From: a virus
Direction: 5' to 3' (one strand)
Virus record (IMG/VR): IMGVR_UViG_3300045996_000468
Coordinates: 1 to 62,126 of that record
DNA length: 62,126 bases
The notes under the pieces are model-generated. The model was given only the letters and a program-made list of their open reading frames with translations, was not told where the DNA came from and made no database searches. A program made the position numbers and the translations under genes. This document shows positions 35,551 to 43,382 of the stretch, in pieces; position 1 is the first letter of the stretch; each line of letters starts with the position of its first letter.

Positions 35551-35791
35551 CGGGCTTCGCGGCTGCGACCGTCAGCGACGGAAAGAATGCAGAAATCGGT
35601 TCGTCTAACAGCTTGGCGATCGCGAACAGCGTGCTTGCCGGAATGCGCGTGACGCCGGTTTCGTACTTGTTCACTTGCTGCGGCAAGAGCCCGAGTTTGT
35701 CCGCCATCTTGCGCGCTTCTATCCCGTAGCGCATGCGCACGGTTCTGATGTGTCGACCTATGTGCAGGTCGACCGAAGTCGGCTTCGTCAT
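35531..35791 (-). CDS. XRE-family transcriptional regulator
   Basis: 86 residues from ATG 35791; ATG 35809 is possible, but its codons contain the GGAGCAAAG that probably serves as the ribosome-binding site. HTH at about 14-68: IRTVRMRYGIEARKMADKLG, then LLPQQVNKYETG, like alphaproteobacterial XRE repressors. First gene of the leftward recombination block and divergent from 36022. The palindrome at 35830-35852 lies just upstream and is a natural candidate for autoregulation. Confidence 0.85.
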   Translation of the reverse strand: MTKPTSVDLHIGRHIRTVRMRYGIEARKMADKLGLLPQQVNKYETGVTRIPASTLFAIAKLLDEPISAFFPSLTVAAAKPDELRRS

Positions 35792-35829
35792 TTTTAATCT
35801 TTGCTCCATTGCGCGCCGATAGGAAAAAA

Positions 35830-35852
35830 TTGGCGAAGCGCGCATTCGCCAA
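35830..35852. promoter_or_regulatory. Candidate operator, perfect 8-7-8 palindrome
   Basis: TTGGCGAA, seven bases (GCGCGCA), TTCGCCAA, with no mismatch. It lies in the 230-bp divergent region between the XRE gene and 36022, 39 bp upstream of the XRE start, where a repressor would block leftward transcription. Confidence 0.6.
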
Positions 35853-35929
35853 ACTGCATTTTGTTCGGGATTTTGTAAAGTTCTCTTTGACGCTTTTCCC
35901 TGTCGCGCGTAGGCTTCGCGCAACCTGAT

Positions 35930-35957
35930 TTGCAGAATTCCCCGGCCGGACTTTAAT
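35930..35957 (+). promoter_or_regulatory. Weak candidate rightward promoter
   Basis: TTGCAG (35930-35935), a 16-bp spacer and TTTAAT (35952-35957), placed 65 bp before ATG 36022. The -10 matches 5 of 6 consensus bases; the -35 is poor. Confidence 0.35.
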
Positions 35958-36021
35958 CCCCACACCGAACAAGCGAACGACGCCGGCCGGGCCGTCGTGT
36001 CGCTTCAGCAAGGGGCCATAC

Positions 36022-36576
36022 ATGGCAAAATCCGCAACAGCCGCCGCCGCATCAACCGCCGACTATGACGGCAAGAAGATCGACGCTCTTCTCAAAAAGG
36101 TCATGGGCAAGCATGACGAACTGGATAGCCTCGCCGGCTCGCACATGAAGAAATGCCAGACGGTGCGCAAAGGCATCGCCGGGCTGATCGAGGAAGCGAA
36201 GGCGATCGGCATTCCAAAGCGCATCATGCGTCTTCAGATCACAATCGAACTCGGCAAGCGCAAGCTGAAGTCTGCGATCGACGACCTTGAACGCGAAGAT
36301 CAGATCGAGGCGCGCTTGGTGGCCGAAGCCCGCAAAGACGGCGTGCAAATGTCGCTGTTCGGCTGGACGAAGGAAAACAAGCCGACGAAGGATGCGATCA
36401 AGAAAGCCCGCGCGAAGATCGAAGGCAAGACGCCGTCGATCAAGCCGAAGGGCGATAACGTCGTTCCCCTTACGGCGAACGGCAAGCAGCCTGTCGGCAA
36501 GACTGGCGATGAACTGAAGGGCGACGAATTCAAGCCGTTGCATCCGACGCCGGAAGAGCGCGAAACGGCGCACTGA
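36022..36576 (+). CDS. Hypothetical coiled-coil protein, GapR-like pattern
   Basis: 184 residues. Residues 25-110 are helical with EAKAIGIPKRIMRLQITIELGKRK followed by a conserved-looking DLEREDQ, a layout similar to the DUF2312/GapR DNA-binding family of alphaproteobacteria; similarity is by pattern only. The C-terminal 70 residues are charged and likely disordered. AAGGGG precedes the ATG. A terminator follows. Confidence 0.65.
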   Translation: MAKSATAAAASTADYDGKKIDALLKKVMGKHDELDSLAGSHMKKCQTVRKGIAGLIEEAKAIGIPKRIMRLQITIELGKRKLKSAIDDLEREDQIEARLVAEARKDGVQMSLFGWTKENKPTKDAIKKARAKIEGKTPSIKPKGDNVVPLTANGKQPVGKTGDELKGDEFKPLHPTPEERETAH

Positions 36577-36636
36577 TCAAGCGCTGCGTCCCCTCGTTTT
36601 ATAACGCTCTGGAAAAAACGAAGGCGCAAAGCTTGG

Positions 36637-36670
36637 GGCCGTGACGTGGAAAGGCGTCACGGCCTTTTTT
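36637..36670 (+). terminator. Intrinsic terminator or attenuator
   Basis: A 10-bp stem (GGCCGTGACG, 36637-36646, with 36655-36664), 8-nt loop, then TTTTTT. It lies between 36576 and 36696 in the same direction as both genes. Confidence 0.85.
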
Positions 36671-36695
36671 CCAACCGCACATAGGGAGTTTCGAA

Positions 36696-36944
36696 ATGGC
36701 AAAAGTTGAACTAGGCGACACCGCCCGCTGCATGATCACCGGCTTTGAAGGCGTCGTCGTCGGTCTCGTCAACTACATCACCGGCTGCACGCAATGTCTT
36801 CTCGCGCCGCCCGTCAACGATAAGGGCGAACCGCGTGAGGCGCATTGGTTTGATATTCAGCGCGTACAGCGTCGCGATCCGCCGCGCATCGTTCTGCAAA
36901 ACGCCGCGACGCCGGGCTTCGACAAAGCCGCGCCGAAGCGATGA
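36696..36944 (+). CDS. Conserved phage protein of unknown function
   Basis: 82 residues. The segment GDTARCMITGFEGVVVGLVNYITGC and HWFDIQRV follow a pattern common to small tailed-phage proteins, beta-rich, role unknown. ATGA overlap with the resolvase gene. Confidence 0.75.
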   Translation: MAKVELGDTARCMITGFEGVVVGLVNYITGCTQCLLAPPVNDKGEPREAHWFDIQRVQRRDPPRIVLQNAATPGFDKAAPKR

Positions 36945-37489
36945 CCGATCACGAAAACACGATGCTGCTCACGCTCGACCTTGCGTCGCGCGTGGGCTTC
37001 GCCTTCGGCCGCTGCGGCGACGCCAAGCCGAAGAGCGGCAGCATTCTATTCGGCAACAAAGACACGCCGCGCCCGCGCAGATATCGCCGCTATCGCGAAT
37101 GGCTGGTCGACATGGTCAACACGGTCGGCGCGGATATCGTGACCTATGAACGGCCGTTCGCCGGCCAGAACATTCAGACGGCGCGCTTCCTGTTCGGCTT
37201 GTCCGAACACACCGACGAAATCTTCGATCAAACGCACGTGCAGGTTTTTGAAGCGAGCGTTAGTCAAGTTCGGATGCACTTCATCGGCAGCAATCCGAAA
37301 GGCGACGAAGGCAAGCGCCGCGTGCAGGCGAAGTGCAATGATCTTGGTTGGGAGTTTGAAGACAGCGACGCGGCCGACGCAATGGCGGTCTGGTCCTATC
37401 AGCGGTCTATTCTCGTTCCCCGCCACGCCGTCGCGGCGCTTCCGATGTTTCGTGGCGTGGAAGGCTCAAAGCCGCGAGCATCACGATAA
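36941..37489 (+). CDS. RuvC-like Holliday-junction resolvase
   Basis: 182 residues. RNase H-like acidic residues: LTLDLASRVGFA (first Asp), VTYERPF (Glu) and DSDAADAMAVW (two Asp), in the order of RuvC-type resolvases. It cuts branched DNA during recombination or before packaging. Its last 83 bp overlap the opposing gene 37407-37619. Confidence 0.8.
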   Translation: MTDHENTMLLTLDLASRVGFAFGRCGDAKPKSGSILFGNKDTPRPRRYRRYREWLVDMVNTVGADIVTYERPFAGQNIQTARFLFGLSEHTDEIFDQTHVQVFEASVSQVRMHFIGSNPKGDEGKRRVQAKCNDLGWEFEDSDAADAMAVWSYQRSILVPRHAVAALPMFRGVEGSKPRASR

Positions 37490-37619
37490 CGATCGTCGTC
37501 GCGATCGTCAGAACAAACCACATCGCGGCGAACTCGAAGACGTTCATCGCGATCGTCTGCTTGATCTTCATCGTCAGCGAATAGCTGCAACCCCATAGTG
37601 CGACTGTTGTGCGGATCAT
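37407..37619 (-). CDS. Small single-span membrane protein
   Basis: 70 residues from ATG 37619 (TGATG with the upstream stop). A clear membrane segment (about 30-52, AAMWFVLTIATTIVIVMLAAL). It ends inside the convergent resolvase gene. Last gene of the long leftward operon. Confidence 0.6.
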   Translation of the reverse strand: MIRTTVALWGCSYSLTMKIKQTIAMNVFEFAAMWFVLTIATTIVIVMLAALSLPRHETSEAPRRRGGERE

Positions 37620-37837
37620 CACGATTGCCTTTGATCGAAGTGCGCGCAGGAAAAGTTGTCAGCCGTCCACAGCGTCGCGCTTTGCATGTCCGGATCACTG
37701 ACGAACATCATTTGCTGCGGATCGCCGTCACAGTCAGTAACGTGCAATGCCTTATCGCAAGCGCCTAGCCTCACTCTGCGCGGTGTTGTGAATGCCCTGC
37801 TGGCATCCCAATGCCGACATTGATCGCATCTGTTCAT
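37619..37837 (-). CDS. Small Cys-rich protein
   Basis: 72 residues from ATG 37837 (ATGA overlap). CDQCRHW at the start, further Cys at about 28, 37 and 66, and a TADNFSCAHF end: a pattern common in small phage proteins thought to bind zinc. Function unknown. Confidence 0.7.
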   Translation of the reverse strand: MNRCDQCRHWDASRAFTTPRRVRLGACDKALHVTDCDGDPQQMMFVSDPDMQSATLWTADNFSCAHFDQRQS

Positions 37838-38304
37838 CGCCTGATCACTTCCCCATTCATGCGGCGCTTGATGCCGCTGGCCTTCGTGCCCGGCATTGGG
37901 CGCGAACGTGGCGCGGTGCGCTTCATCTTCGCGCGCCGTCGCTTCTGAACGCGCGGTGCTGGCGCGTCCGGATTTTCTTTCAAGTAGCGCGCGACGTGAT
38001 CGAGCGCGAGCGCAAACACATCGTTGACGCCGTGCGCTCGCCACCATCCTAGCTCATCGCCGTGCGCGTGCTGCGCCATGTGATGCGCATGCTTCAGCGG
38101 AAGCGCCCAACGATCATCGGGCTTCATCGCCATGCCGGCGAGTGGCGGCTTATTGTATTTGAGCGAGCCCGATCGAATGTGCGCGGCGTCGCACGGCGGG
38201 GGCTGTAAACACCCGCACGCGCAACGCTGCTGACGAAGCCAGATCAGATAGGCGTCATCGATCAGGCGCGGCGATCGCTGCCGCACCGGACGTTGTTCGG
38301 TCAT
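37834..38304 (-). CDS. Ref/DUF968-like putative nuclease
   Basis: 156 residues. CACGCLQPPPCDAAHIRSG, then DRWALPLKHAHHMAQH and LGWWRAHGV follow the Cys/His layout of phage Ref and DUF968 proteins (HNH-like, single-strand or RecA-dependent nucleases). The usual second Cys of the HHC-HH pair is not obvious, so activity is uncertain. The basic tail (about 120-156) may bind DNA. It belongs to the same operon as other recombination genes. Confidence 0.55.
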   Translation of the reverse strand: MTEQRPVRQRSPRLIDDAYLIWLRQQRCACGCLQPPPCDAAHIRSGSLKYNKPPLAGMAMKPDDRWALPLKHAHHMAQHAHGDELGWWRAHGVNDVFALALDHVARYLKENPDAPAPRVQKRRRAKMKRTAPRSRPMPGTKASGIKRRMNGEVIRR

Positions 38305-38663
38305 CGGAATTTGATACTCGATCCGATGCGCGCGTGTTCCTGCTCGCGCGTGTGCAGTTCGGTGTTCGCAGCAAGGCGAAGATATTCGTCATACTCTTCC
38401 GGCGTCATGATGCCTTTGTCGATCAGCAGGCACACCAGCGCGAGCATGTCGGCCTTTTGCATATCGATGCCGACGCGCAAGTGTTTTGGCAGCGTCGCCG
38501 TTTTGCCGCTGCTCATGTCGAATGCGATCGCCGCCTGTACGCCATGCGCGGCCGCTTCATAGCTCAAGCCTAGATCGGTCATCTTGTCTTTGCCCGGCGT
38601 GCCCGGCGTCTCTTCCGGCGGCGGAGTGTTGACAGCGTTGGAAGTCGTTTTGTTGTTTGCCAT
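38301..38663 (-). CDS. Hypothetical protein
   Basis: 120 residues, ATGA-coupled downstream; GAGGAAAG precedes ATG 38663. A Pro/Thr-rich N-terminal 25 residues and a helical remainder. No family recognised. Confidence 0.7.
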   Translation of the reverse strand: MANNKTTSNAVNTPPPEETPGTPGKDKMTDLGLSYEAAAHGVQAAIAFDMSSGKTATLPKHLRVGIDMQKADMLALVCLLIDKGIMTPEEYDEYLRLAANTELHTREQEHARIGSSIKFR

Positions 38664-38693
38664 AGTTCTTTCGTCTTTCCTCTTGTGATGGTT

Positions 38694-38717
38694 CGGCCCG
38701 GCCGATCGACCGGGCCG
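38694..38717. other. Hairpin in the 69-bp gap
   Basis: A perfect 8-bp stem (CGGCCCGG with CCGGGCCG) with an 8-nt loop and no T-run on either side. Possible mRNA processing or stability element. Confidence 0.4.
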
Positions 38718-38732
38718 TCGCTTTATCCTCGA

Positions 38733-39194
38733 TCAGCGATCAAGGTTATCAATCAACGTCTGCGCCAACTCGCGCGCGCGCTGGCTGCGAATGGCGGCCG
38801 TCTGGATTTGCTCGAAGAGCCCGGCCGCGCGCTCGCGATACTTCTCCGCGACTTCGGCATATTCCTGCGCCAACTCGCGGCCGACACGCGCCGCATCTTC
38901 GCCGGCACGCTCGTATTCCTTGCCGGCTTCCTCGATCGCGTTCGCCGCTGAAAGCAATTGCTGCGCGGCCGCCGTCGACGACAGCCGGCCGGCGTCGCTC
39001 ACGCCTTCAATGTGTATGAAGCTATCCGGCAGCTTCGGCGGCGGCGCGAACGTGGCGCGCGGGTCTGCGGCTTGCGCTTCGACGACGCCGTTCATCGCCT
39101 TCGTCGCATCGTTGTCCGCGATCAATTTCGTCACGTCCAGCGCTTCGCCTCTGGCGATATCTTCGATCTGCTTTGCTTGGGACTTGGTCATCAT
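38733..39194 (-). CDS. Hypothetical coiled-coil protein
   Basis: 153 residues. The second half is long charged helix (EEAGKEYERAGEDAARVGRE). ATG 39194 or 39191, with the shared leader GGAGCAAAG upstream. Function unknown. Confidence 0.7.
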   Translation of the reverse strand: MMTKSQAKQIEDIARGEALDVTKLIADNDATKAMNGVVEAQAADPRATFAPPPKLPDSFIHIEGVSDAGRLSSTAAAQQLLSAANAIEEAGKEYERAGEDAARVGRELAQEYAEVAEKYRERAAGLFEQIQTAAIRSQRARELAQTLIDNLDR

Positions 39195-39236
39195 GGCTCT
39201 TTGCTCCTGCTTGGTGTTGCGCCCGTGGCGCGGGGG

Positions 39237-39512
39237 TTAAACGTCGTTGACGGCGGCGGCGATCTGATCTGCGATCGATTGCGTCAATGCGCCGTCAAAC
39301 CATTCGCGAACGCGCTCGCGTTCGTCGTCGTTCGCGCTGGCGATCTGCGTCGCGGCGACAAGCGCCATGACGTTCAAGATCACGAATGCGTTTTCGGGGC
39401 GCGGCCCGTGCCGGGCGTTCATGTGTCGCTGGAATTTGCCAGTCTCGTCTAAGACGGTTCCTGCGAAATGATTGAAGTCGTCCATATCTAGGGACATGCG
39501 TTTTTCGCTCAT
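39237..39512 (-). CDS. Hypothetical protein
   Basis: 91 residues, helical, with an FAGTVLDETGKFQRH segment. ATGA overlap with the next gene upstream. No family recognised. Confidence 0.65.
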   Translation of the reverse strand: MSEKRMSLDMDDFNHFAGTVLDETGKFQRHMNARHGPRPENAFVILNVMALVAATQIASANDDERERVREWFDGALTQSIADQIAAAVNDV

Positions 39513-39781
39513 TTGCTCTTCGCCTTTCTGCGCTTCGCGCTCTTGCGTTTCAAAACCTTGCGCGGCCGCCCGCGCGTGGCCTTATTCAACGTCGCTTCAT
39601 CCGGCATCTGAAAGACGCCGGGCTTCGTGCGCGGCTTGCGCTTCGGCATCGGATTATCGAGTGATGATCCGGGCTTCAGCGGCTCGGCTGATCGAATGCC
39701 GGGCCTAAAGTAATTGTCACCGCGCCGCATTCGCAGCGCGATCACGCTCGCCTCTTTCGGGCCTATCTCTCTTTTCGCCAT
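39509..39781 (-). CDS. Basic protein with AT-hook-like RGRPRK
   Basis: 90 residues, strongly basic at the C-terminus. RGRPRK followed by a Lys/Arg tail suggests non-specific DNA binding. Coupled to the gene downstream (ATGA). Confidence 0.65.
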   Translation of the reverse strand: MAKREIGPKEASVIALRMRRGDNYFRPGIRSAEPLKPGSSLDNPMPKRKPRTKPGVFQMPDEATLNKATRGRPRKVLKRKSAKRRKAKSK

Positions 39782-39790
39782 GTGCTTCCC

Positions 39791-40546
39791 CTACAGTGAC
39801 ACGCCGCGACGGCGCAATTCGTGTTGGCAAGTGAAGATCATGTCTTCGTCGTCTTTGAACGTGTCGACGATCCATCGCAGATAGCCGGCATCGATCTGAT
39901 CGAACGTCAAATCTTTCAGCTTAGGATCGTTGCGCGTGCCGCCGATCGGTGTCGCTGCGATCCTGCACCGATAGAGTAATGCAGGCTGCGAGCTAATCTC
40001 GATCATGTCAGCGATCGTCAGCTTCGCGAGCGCGCGAACAAGCACGCTCGCAGTGACGAAAGTGTCCGCGCCCGCGCGGTGCGGCGGATGCGCCCGCGCC
40101 GGATCAAGCTTCAAGCGAAGTGCATACGCCATCGCCCAATTTTTATGGCTGTCCAGTTTCGGCGCGAGACGAAGCGAGACTTTCCACGTGCAAATCCATG
40201 GCGCATTCGTCGGCGCGAGATTGGCAAGGCGTTCTCGATCGAAAGATGCCACGTGCGCAGCGTAGGCTTCGATCGGGTCGACCGTTCCGTCTTTATGCGT
40301 GAATGGCTCGTAAACGCCATGATCGCGGATCACTTCGGAAAGCAACGGCTTCCCCTTCACGTCTTCGTCGACAATATGATGCGTCGCCATTGCGCCGAAC
40401 TCGATCAAGCAACCGGGATCGACCAGCCATGACCGCGTTTGCCCGATCGTCCATTCGCCATCCGTCATCCGAAAAACATCGGTGTGCGCTATCTCGACGA
40501 CTTCGCCGTTCAGCCCGGTTGTTTCAGTGTCAAGAACTCGCAACAT
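39791..40546 (-). CDS. ExoX-like DEDDh 3'-5' exonuclease
   Basis: 251 residues. LDTETTGL (Asp6, Glu8) is Exo I of the DnaQ/ExoX fold, and HRAGADTFVTA gives the DEDDh His and Asp. The C-terminal segment (YLRWIVDTFKDDEDM) looks like the DUF3820-type add-on seen in phage ExoX. It trims 3' ends of DNA. GGGGGAA precedes ATG 40546. The pentamer-repeat region lies directly upstream. Confidence 0.85.
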   Translation of the reverse strand: MLRVLDTETTGLNGEVVEIAHTDVFRMTDGEWTIGQTRSWLVDPGCLIEFGAMATHHIVDEDVKGKPLLSEVIRDHGVYEPFTHKDGTVDPIEAYAAHVASFDRERLANLAPTNAPWICTWKVSLRLAPKLDSHKNWAMAYALRLKLDPARAHPPHRAGADTFVTASVLVRALAKLTIADMIEISSQPALLYRCRIAATPIGGTRNDPKLKDLTFDQIDAGYLRWIVDTFKDDEDMIFTCQHELRRRGVSL

Positions 40547-40578
40547 TTCCCCCTCCCTTTTTCTTCCAAAAACAAAAA

Positions 40579-41055
40579 GCCTGCCATGCCATGCCCAACG
40601 CGGCTGCGCCGGTCCCCGACGAGCGACGCCTGCCGTGCTGCGCCATGCCTAACCACGCGCGGAAGTGCCTCGACACGCCCGCCCTGCCATGCCCACACAC
40701 GCCACGCATTGCCCTGCCGATCCGGTCCAAGCCTGCCATGCCTATGCGTGCCACGCCTGCCAAACCGCGCCATGCCAAGCCAAGCCTAAACGTGCCCAAC
40801 CCCGACGGGCCTGCCGTGCCATGATCTGCCGCGCCTCGTCCTGCCGTGCCGTTCCCGTTCACGCCTGCCGGGCGTCGCCGATGCTTGCGCAGCCCTGCGC
40901 ATCCATGCCTTGCCTGCCGCGCCTAACCAACGCCTTGACGAGACAAACCCCGCCGATCCGTGCCTAGCCTGCCAAGCCCGGACATGCCTAGCGCGAACTA
41001 GCCTAGCCATGCCTGCCGAACCTAACCGCGCCTGTCACGCCTAACCGCGCCCGAT
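40579..41055. repeat. Degenerate pentanucleotide repeat, about 475 bp
   Basis: Read on the + strand, GCC recurs almost every five bases (GCCAT GCCAT GCCCA, later TGCCA AGCCA AGCCT). I count roughly 90 units with small phase changes. No reading frame is kept because five is not a multiple of three, and frames that stay open give only Gly/Arg/Ala/Trp low complexity. It fills the whole gap between 40546 and 41060. It could be a recombination or replication element or an RNA; nothing in the sequence decides. Confidence 0.85.
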
Positions 41056-41059
41056 TGCA

Positions 41060-41509
41060 TCACGCGCTTGCGCGTGACGCCGTCTTGTTCGGCCGCTTGT
41101 CTTTCGCTCGATCGACAGCGGACCAAACTTCGTTGAGCGCTTGCACACGTTGAAACTTCGCTTGCACGCGCGATAGTTCTTTCATCGCATCATCAAAAAG
41201 AACTTCCATCAAGTCGCGCGATGCTGCGACTTCATCGATCGCCCGATATCCGCCGCCGTCGACGCGGTCGATCGACAGTGACACCAGCACGGGCGATCCA
41301 TCCGCCTGCACAACATGCAACTGGATCAATCGACGCGCTTGCCAAAGGCGATATTCCTTCGCGGCTTCGGCGTCATCCCAAATGAACATTGAGTTCAGTT
41401 CGCTGCGCTTATTCTTGCGCGCGAAGTCGACGACATCTTCAGCGTGAAGCATGCCGTCTTTGCTGGCGGCTTTCACCGCCAGCAATTCATTTTTCAGCTT
41501 TACCGACAT
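41060..41509 (-). CDS. Conserved phage protein of unknown function
   Basis: 149 residues. SMFIWDDAEAAKEYRLWQARRLI is a segment I recognise from many phage proteins of unknown function. GGAACGGAG precedes ATG 41509. Mostly helical. Confidence 0.75.
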   Translation of the reverse strand: MSVKLKNELLAVKAASKDGMLHAEDVVDFARKNKRSELNSMFIWDDAEAAKEYRLWQARRLIQLHVVQADGSPVLVSLSIDRVDGGGYRAIDEVAASRDLMEVLFDDAMKELSRVQAKFQRVQALNEVWSAVDRAKDKRPNKTASRASA

Positions 41510-41523
41510 TTCGCTCCGTTCCT

Positions 41524-42225
41524 TTACGATACGAGTTCAAACAATCCCCAACCAAGCCCGGCAGAATTGCGACTGTCTGGCCGCCCCTCACCGATGCCGA
41601 CTTGCAAGCCGACGCGCGCGAACAAGTTCGCAACGTCGCTTGCGGAAAACTGCGCGGCATCCCAACGAATGCGCACGACAGCTTCCCAACCTTCGCGCCA
41701 CATCGGGCGGCACCGAATATCGGTGCTGCCGTTGTCGTTTCGTGCTGGCGCGAAATGCCGTTCCGGATCGCCCTTCGTGATCTTCACAAGTGGCGTCCCG
41801 TCGACGGCATCGAAGCCGTCCGCCTCGACGAACAGCGACAGCTTCGCCAGCGTCATCTTGAAGCCGATCGTTCGGCACGCGGATATCATCGCGTTTCGGA
41901 ATGCCGGCGCGGGAATGCCGCACCATCCTTCGGTCGACTTGTGTTTCGCGCCTTCGAAGACGGCGTCGAAATCTTTCGGATCGCGCTGGCGTCCTTTGCG
42001 CGCCTGCGATCCGGCCATTTGCGTTTCGATCATCGTCTGTTGTGACTTCTGACTGAAAGCATGCTGCACATACGGCGACGTTCCGCGAATGCGGATCGCT
42101 GCGGTTTCGAACTTCGGCGGCGCGATGATCGCCTGTCGTGTGTTCGGATCGCTCGCGATCTTTTTTGCTGCTGTGATTTTCATCGGGACCACTTCAGCGG
42201 TGGCGACTTTCTTTGGCTTAGGCAC
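41524..42225 (-). CDS. Conserved phage protein with Gly-rich C-terminus
   Basis: 233 residues from a GTG at 42225 that has the shared leader GGAGCAAACGCA; an ATG at 42240 has no ribosome-binding site. The central GIPAPAFRNAMISACR and the end VGLQVGIGEGRPDSRNSAGLGWGLFEL (starts VGLQVGIGEG) resemble a common phage early protein. The fold may be RRM/RAMP-like because of the Gly-rich loop, but this is a guess. Role unknown. Confidence 0.6.
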   Translation of the reverse strand: MPKPKKVATAEVVPMKITAAKKIASDPNTRQAIIAPPKFETAAIRIRGTSPYVQHAFSQKSQQTMIETQMAGSQARKGRQRDPKDFDAVFEGAKHKSTEGWCGIPAPAFRNAMISACRTIGFKMTLAKLSLFVEADGFDAVDGTPLVKITKGDPERHFAPARNDNGSTDIRCRPMWREGWEAVVRIRWDAAQFSASDVANLFARVGLQVGIGEGRPDSRNSAGLGWGLFELVS

Positions 42226-42287
42226 TTGCGTTTGCTCCATTTTAGAAAATGCGCTGTTGCGGCCAGCGCGTTGCCGGTTCGGTAGTT

Positions 42288-42554
42288 CTATTGCGGCGTC
42301 CCTCGCTCTTCCTCGATCGCCTGCAATCGATCGACGATCACCCTGCGAAGCGAAGTGACGACGGCGTCCGCGCCCTGCGCTTCGGCAACTTCGATCGCGT
42401 CTTCGAGCCCTTCAATGGTCGCGCGATTGAAAGCGGTCGCGAGAATTTCAAATCGATCGCTATCGGTTAAAGCTTGCGCCATCTGGCGGAAGACGCGGAC
42501 TTTCCACGCCGCGCGATCCTGCACAATGCGTTCGCCTTTCTCACTCAATGCCAT
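42288..42554 (-). CDS. Hypothetical helical protein
   Basis: 88 residues; the leader GGAGCAAAAC precedes ATG 42554. All-helical pattern. It overlaps the upstream gene by 14 bp. No family recognised. Confidence 0.65.
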   Translation of the reverse strand: MALSEKGERIVQDRAAWKVRVFRQMAQALTDSDRFEILATAFNRATIEGLEDAIEVAEAQGADAVVTSLRRVIVDRLQAIEEERGTPQ

Positions 42555-42924
42555 CGTGTTTTGCTCCTGCTATGGCGTTGCGGTCTAGTACGGCTTCGAT
42601 CTGCTTGTTCAGTTCGTCGCTGACGATTGTGAAAGCTTTGACGGCTTTCAATGCTTCAAGCCGCGCCGCCAATTCGTGCGGCGTCGGTTCGCTCTTGGTG
42701 CGATCGCGGTTATCGATGCCCCACGTCTCGCCGCCGTAGCGCTGGCGCAGTTCGTCTAGCGATAGGCGTGGCGCGTCGCGCTGGCGTTCGCGACGGCGTA
42801 TCTCTGCGGCTTCCGCATTCTCGCGCGCAATCGTGTTGTGCGCGGCGTTGCGCTGCTTGCGCGCTTCAAACTCGCGCTGCATTTCGCGCTGCGCTTCGTC
42901 CCATGCAATGAAGTCGTCAGGCAT
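42541..42924 (-). CDS. Hypothetical charged helical protein
   Basis: 127 residues from ATG 42924 (GTG 42927 possible; GAGAGTG upstream). Residues 8-45 are a long charged helix (EAQREMQREFEARK). Function unknown. Confidence 0.65.
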   Translation of the reverse strand: MPDDFIAWDEAQREMQREFEARKQRNAAHNTIARENAEAAEIRRRERQRDAPRLSLDELRQRYGGETWGIDNRDRTKSEPTPHELAARLEALKAVKAFTIVSDELNKQIEAVLDRNAIAGAKHDGIE

Positions 42925-43093
42925 CACTCTCGTCCATCGCTTCAGCGACTAAGCACGCCGTCGACACATACAGCGCGCCGCTCGGCGCGATCATTCGTTC
43001 GGGTTTGTCGGTGAACGTCAGGATGCCGAAATAACGTAGCGCGCCGACGTTGATGCACCAAGCATCAAGAAACTCTTGCGGGTTGTCAGTCAT
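42917..43093 (-). CDS. Hypothetical small protein
   Basis: 58 residues beginning MTDNPQEFLDAW. It fills the gap between two genes with 8-bp overlaps at both ends (43086 and 42924), the usual packing in this operon. No family recognised. Confidence 0.6.
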   Translation of the reverse strand: MTDNPQEFLDAWCINVGALRYFGILTFTDKPERMIAPSGALYVSTACLVAEAMDESDA

Positions 43094-43382
43094 CGTGCAG
43101 CCGCGACTTGATATCAGCGATCAGCGTCACGATGCTCATGCCCGATGGTTTCCATTGCCGGCCAAGCGCATCGCACAGAAGCTTTTCAATCTCGATGAAG
43201 TCGGCAAGCACTTTATCGGTGTAAACGTCGTCGCCTGTTGTGTTGAACGCGGCGGCGATGCTGTCGATCAACTCTTCCGCTTGGCGCTCCGTCCCGATGA
43301 TGACGTTATGACCATCGGGGCCGCTATAAAGCTTGATGTGATAGCCCGCGCCGGTCCCCGTTCCTCGATATTCAAGTTTCAT
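43086..43382 (-). CDS. Hypothetical protein
   Basis: 98 residues. Beta-rich N-terminus (YHIKLYSGPDGHNVIIG), helical C-terminus. ATGA overlap with the zinc-finger gene upstream. Confidence 0.65.
   Translation of the reverse strand: MKLEYRGTGTGAGYHIKLYSGPDGHNVIIGTERQAEELIDSIAAAFNTTGDDVYTDKVLADFIEIEKLLCDALGRQWKPSGMSIVTLIADIKSRLHDD

Noticed and set aside
40530-41010. Open frames of 74-110 residues within the pentamer array
   Set aside because: They are Gly/Arg/Ala/Trp low complexity caused by the five-base repeat and have no start signals.
40579-41055. Pentamer array as a CRISPR array
   Set aside because: There are no constant repeats with unique spacers and no cas genes.
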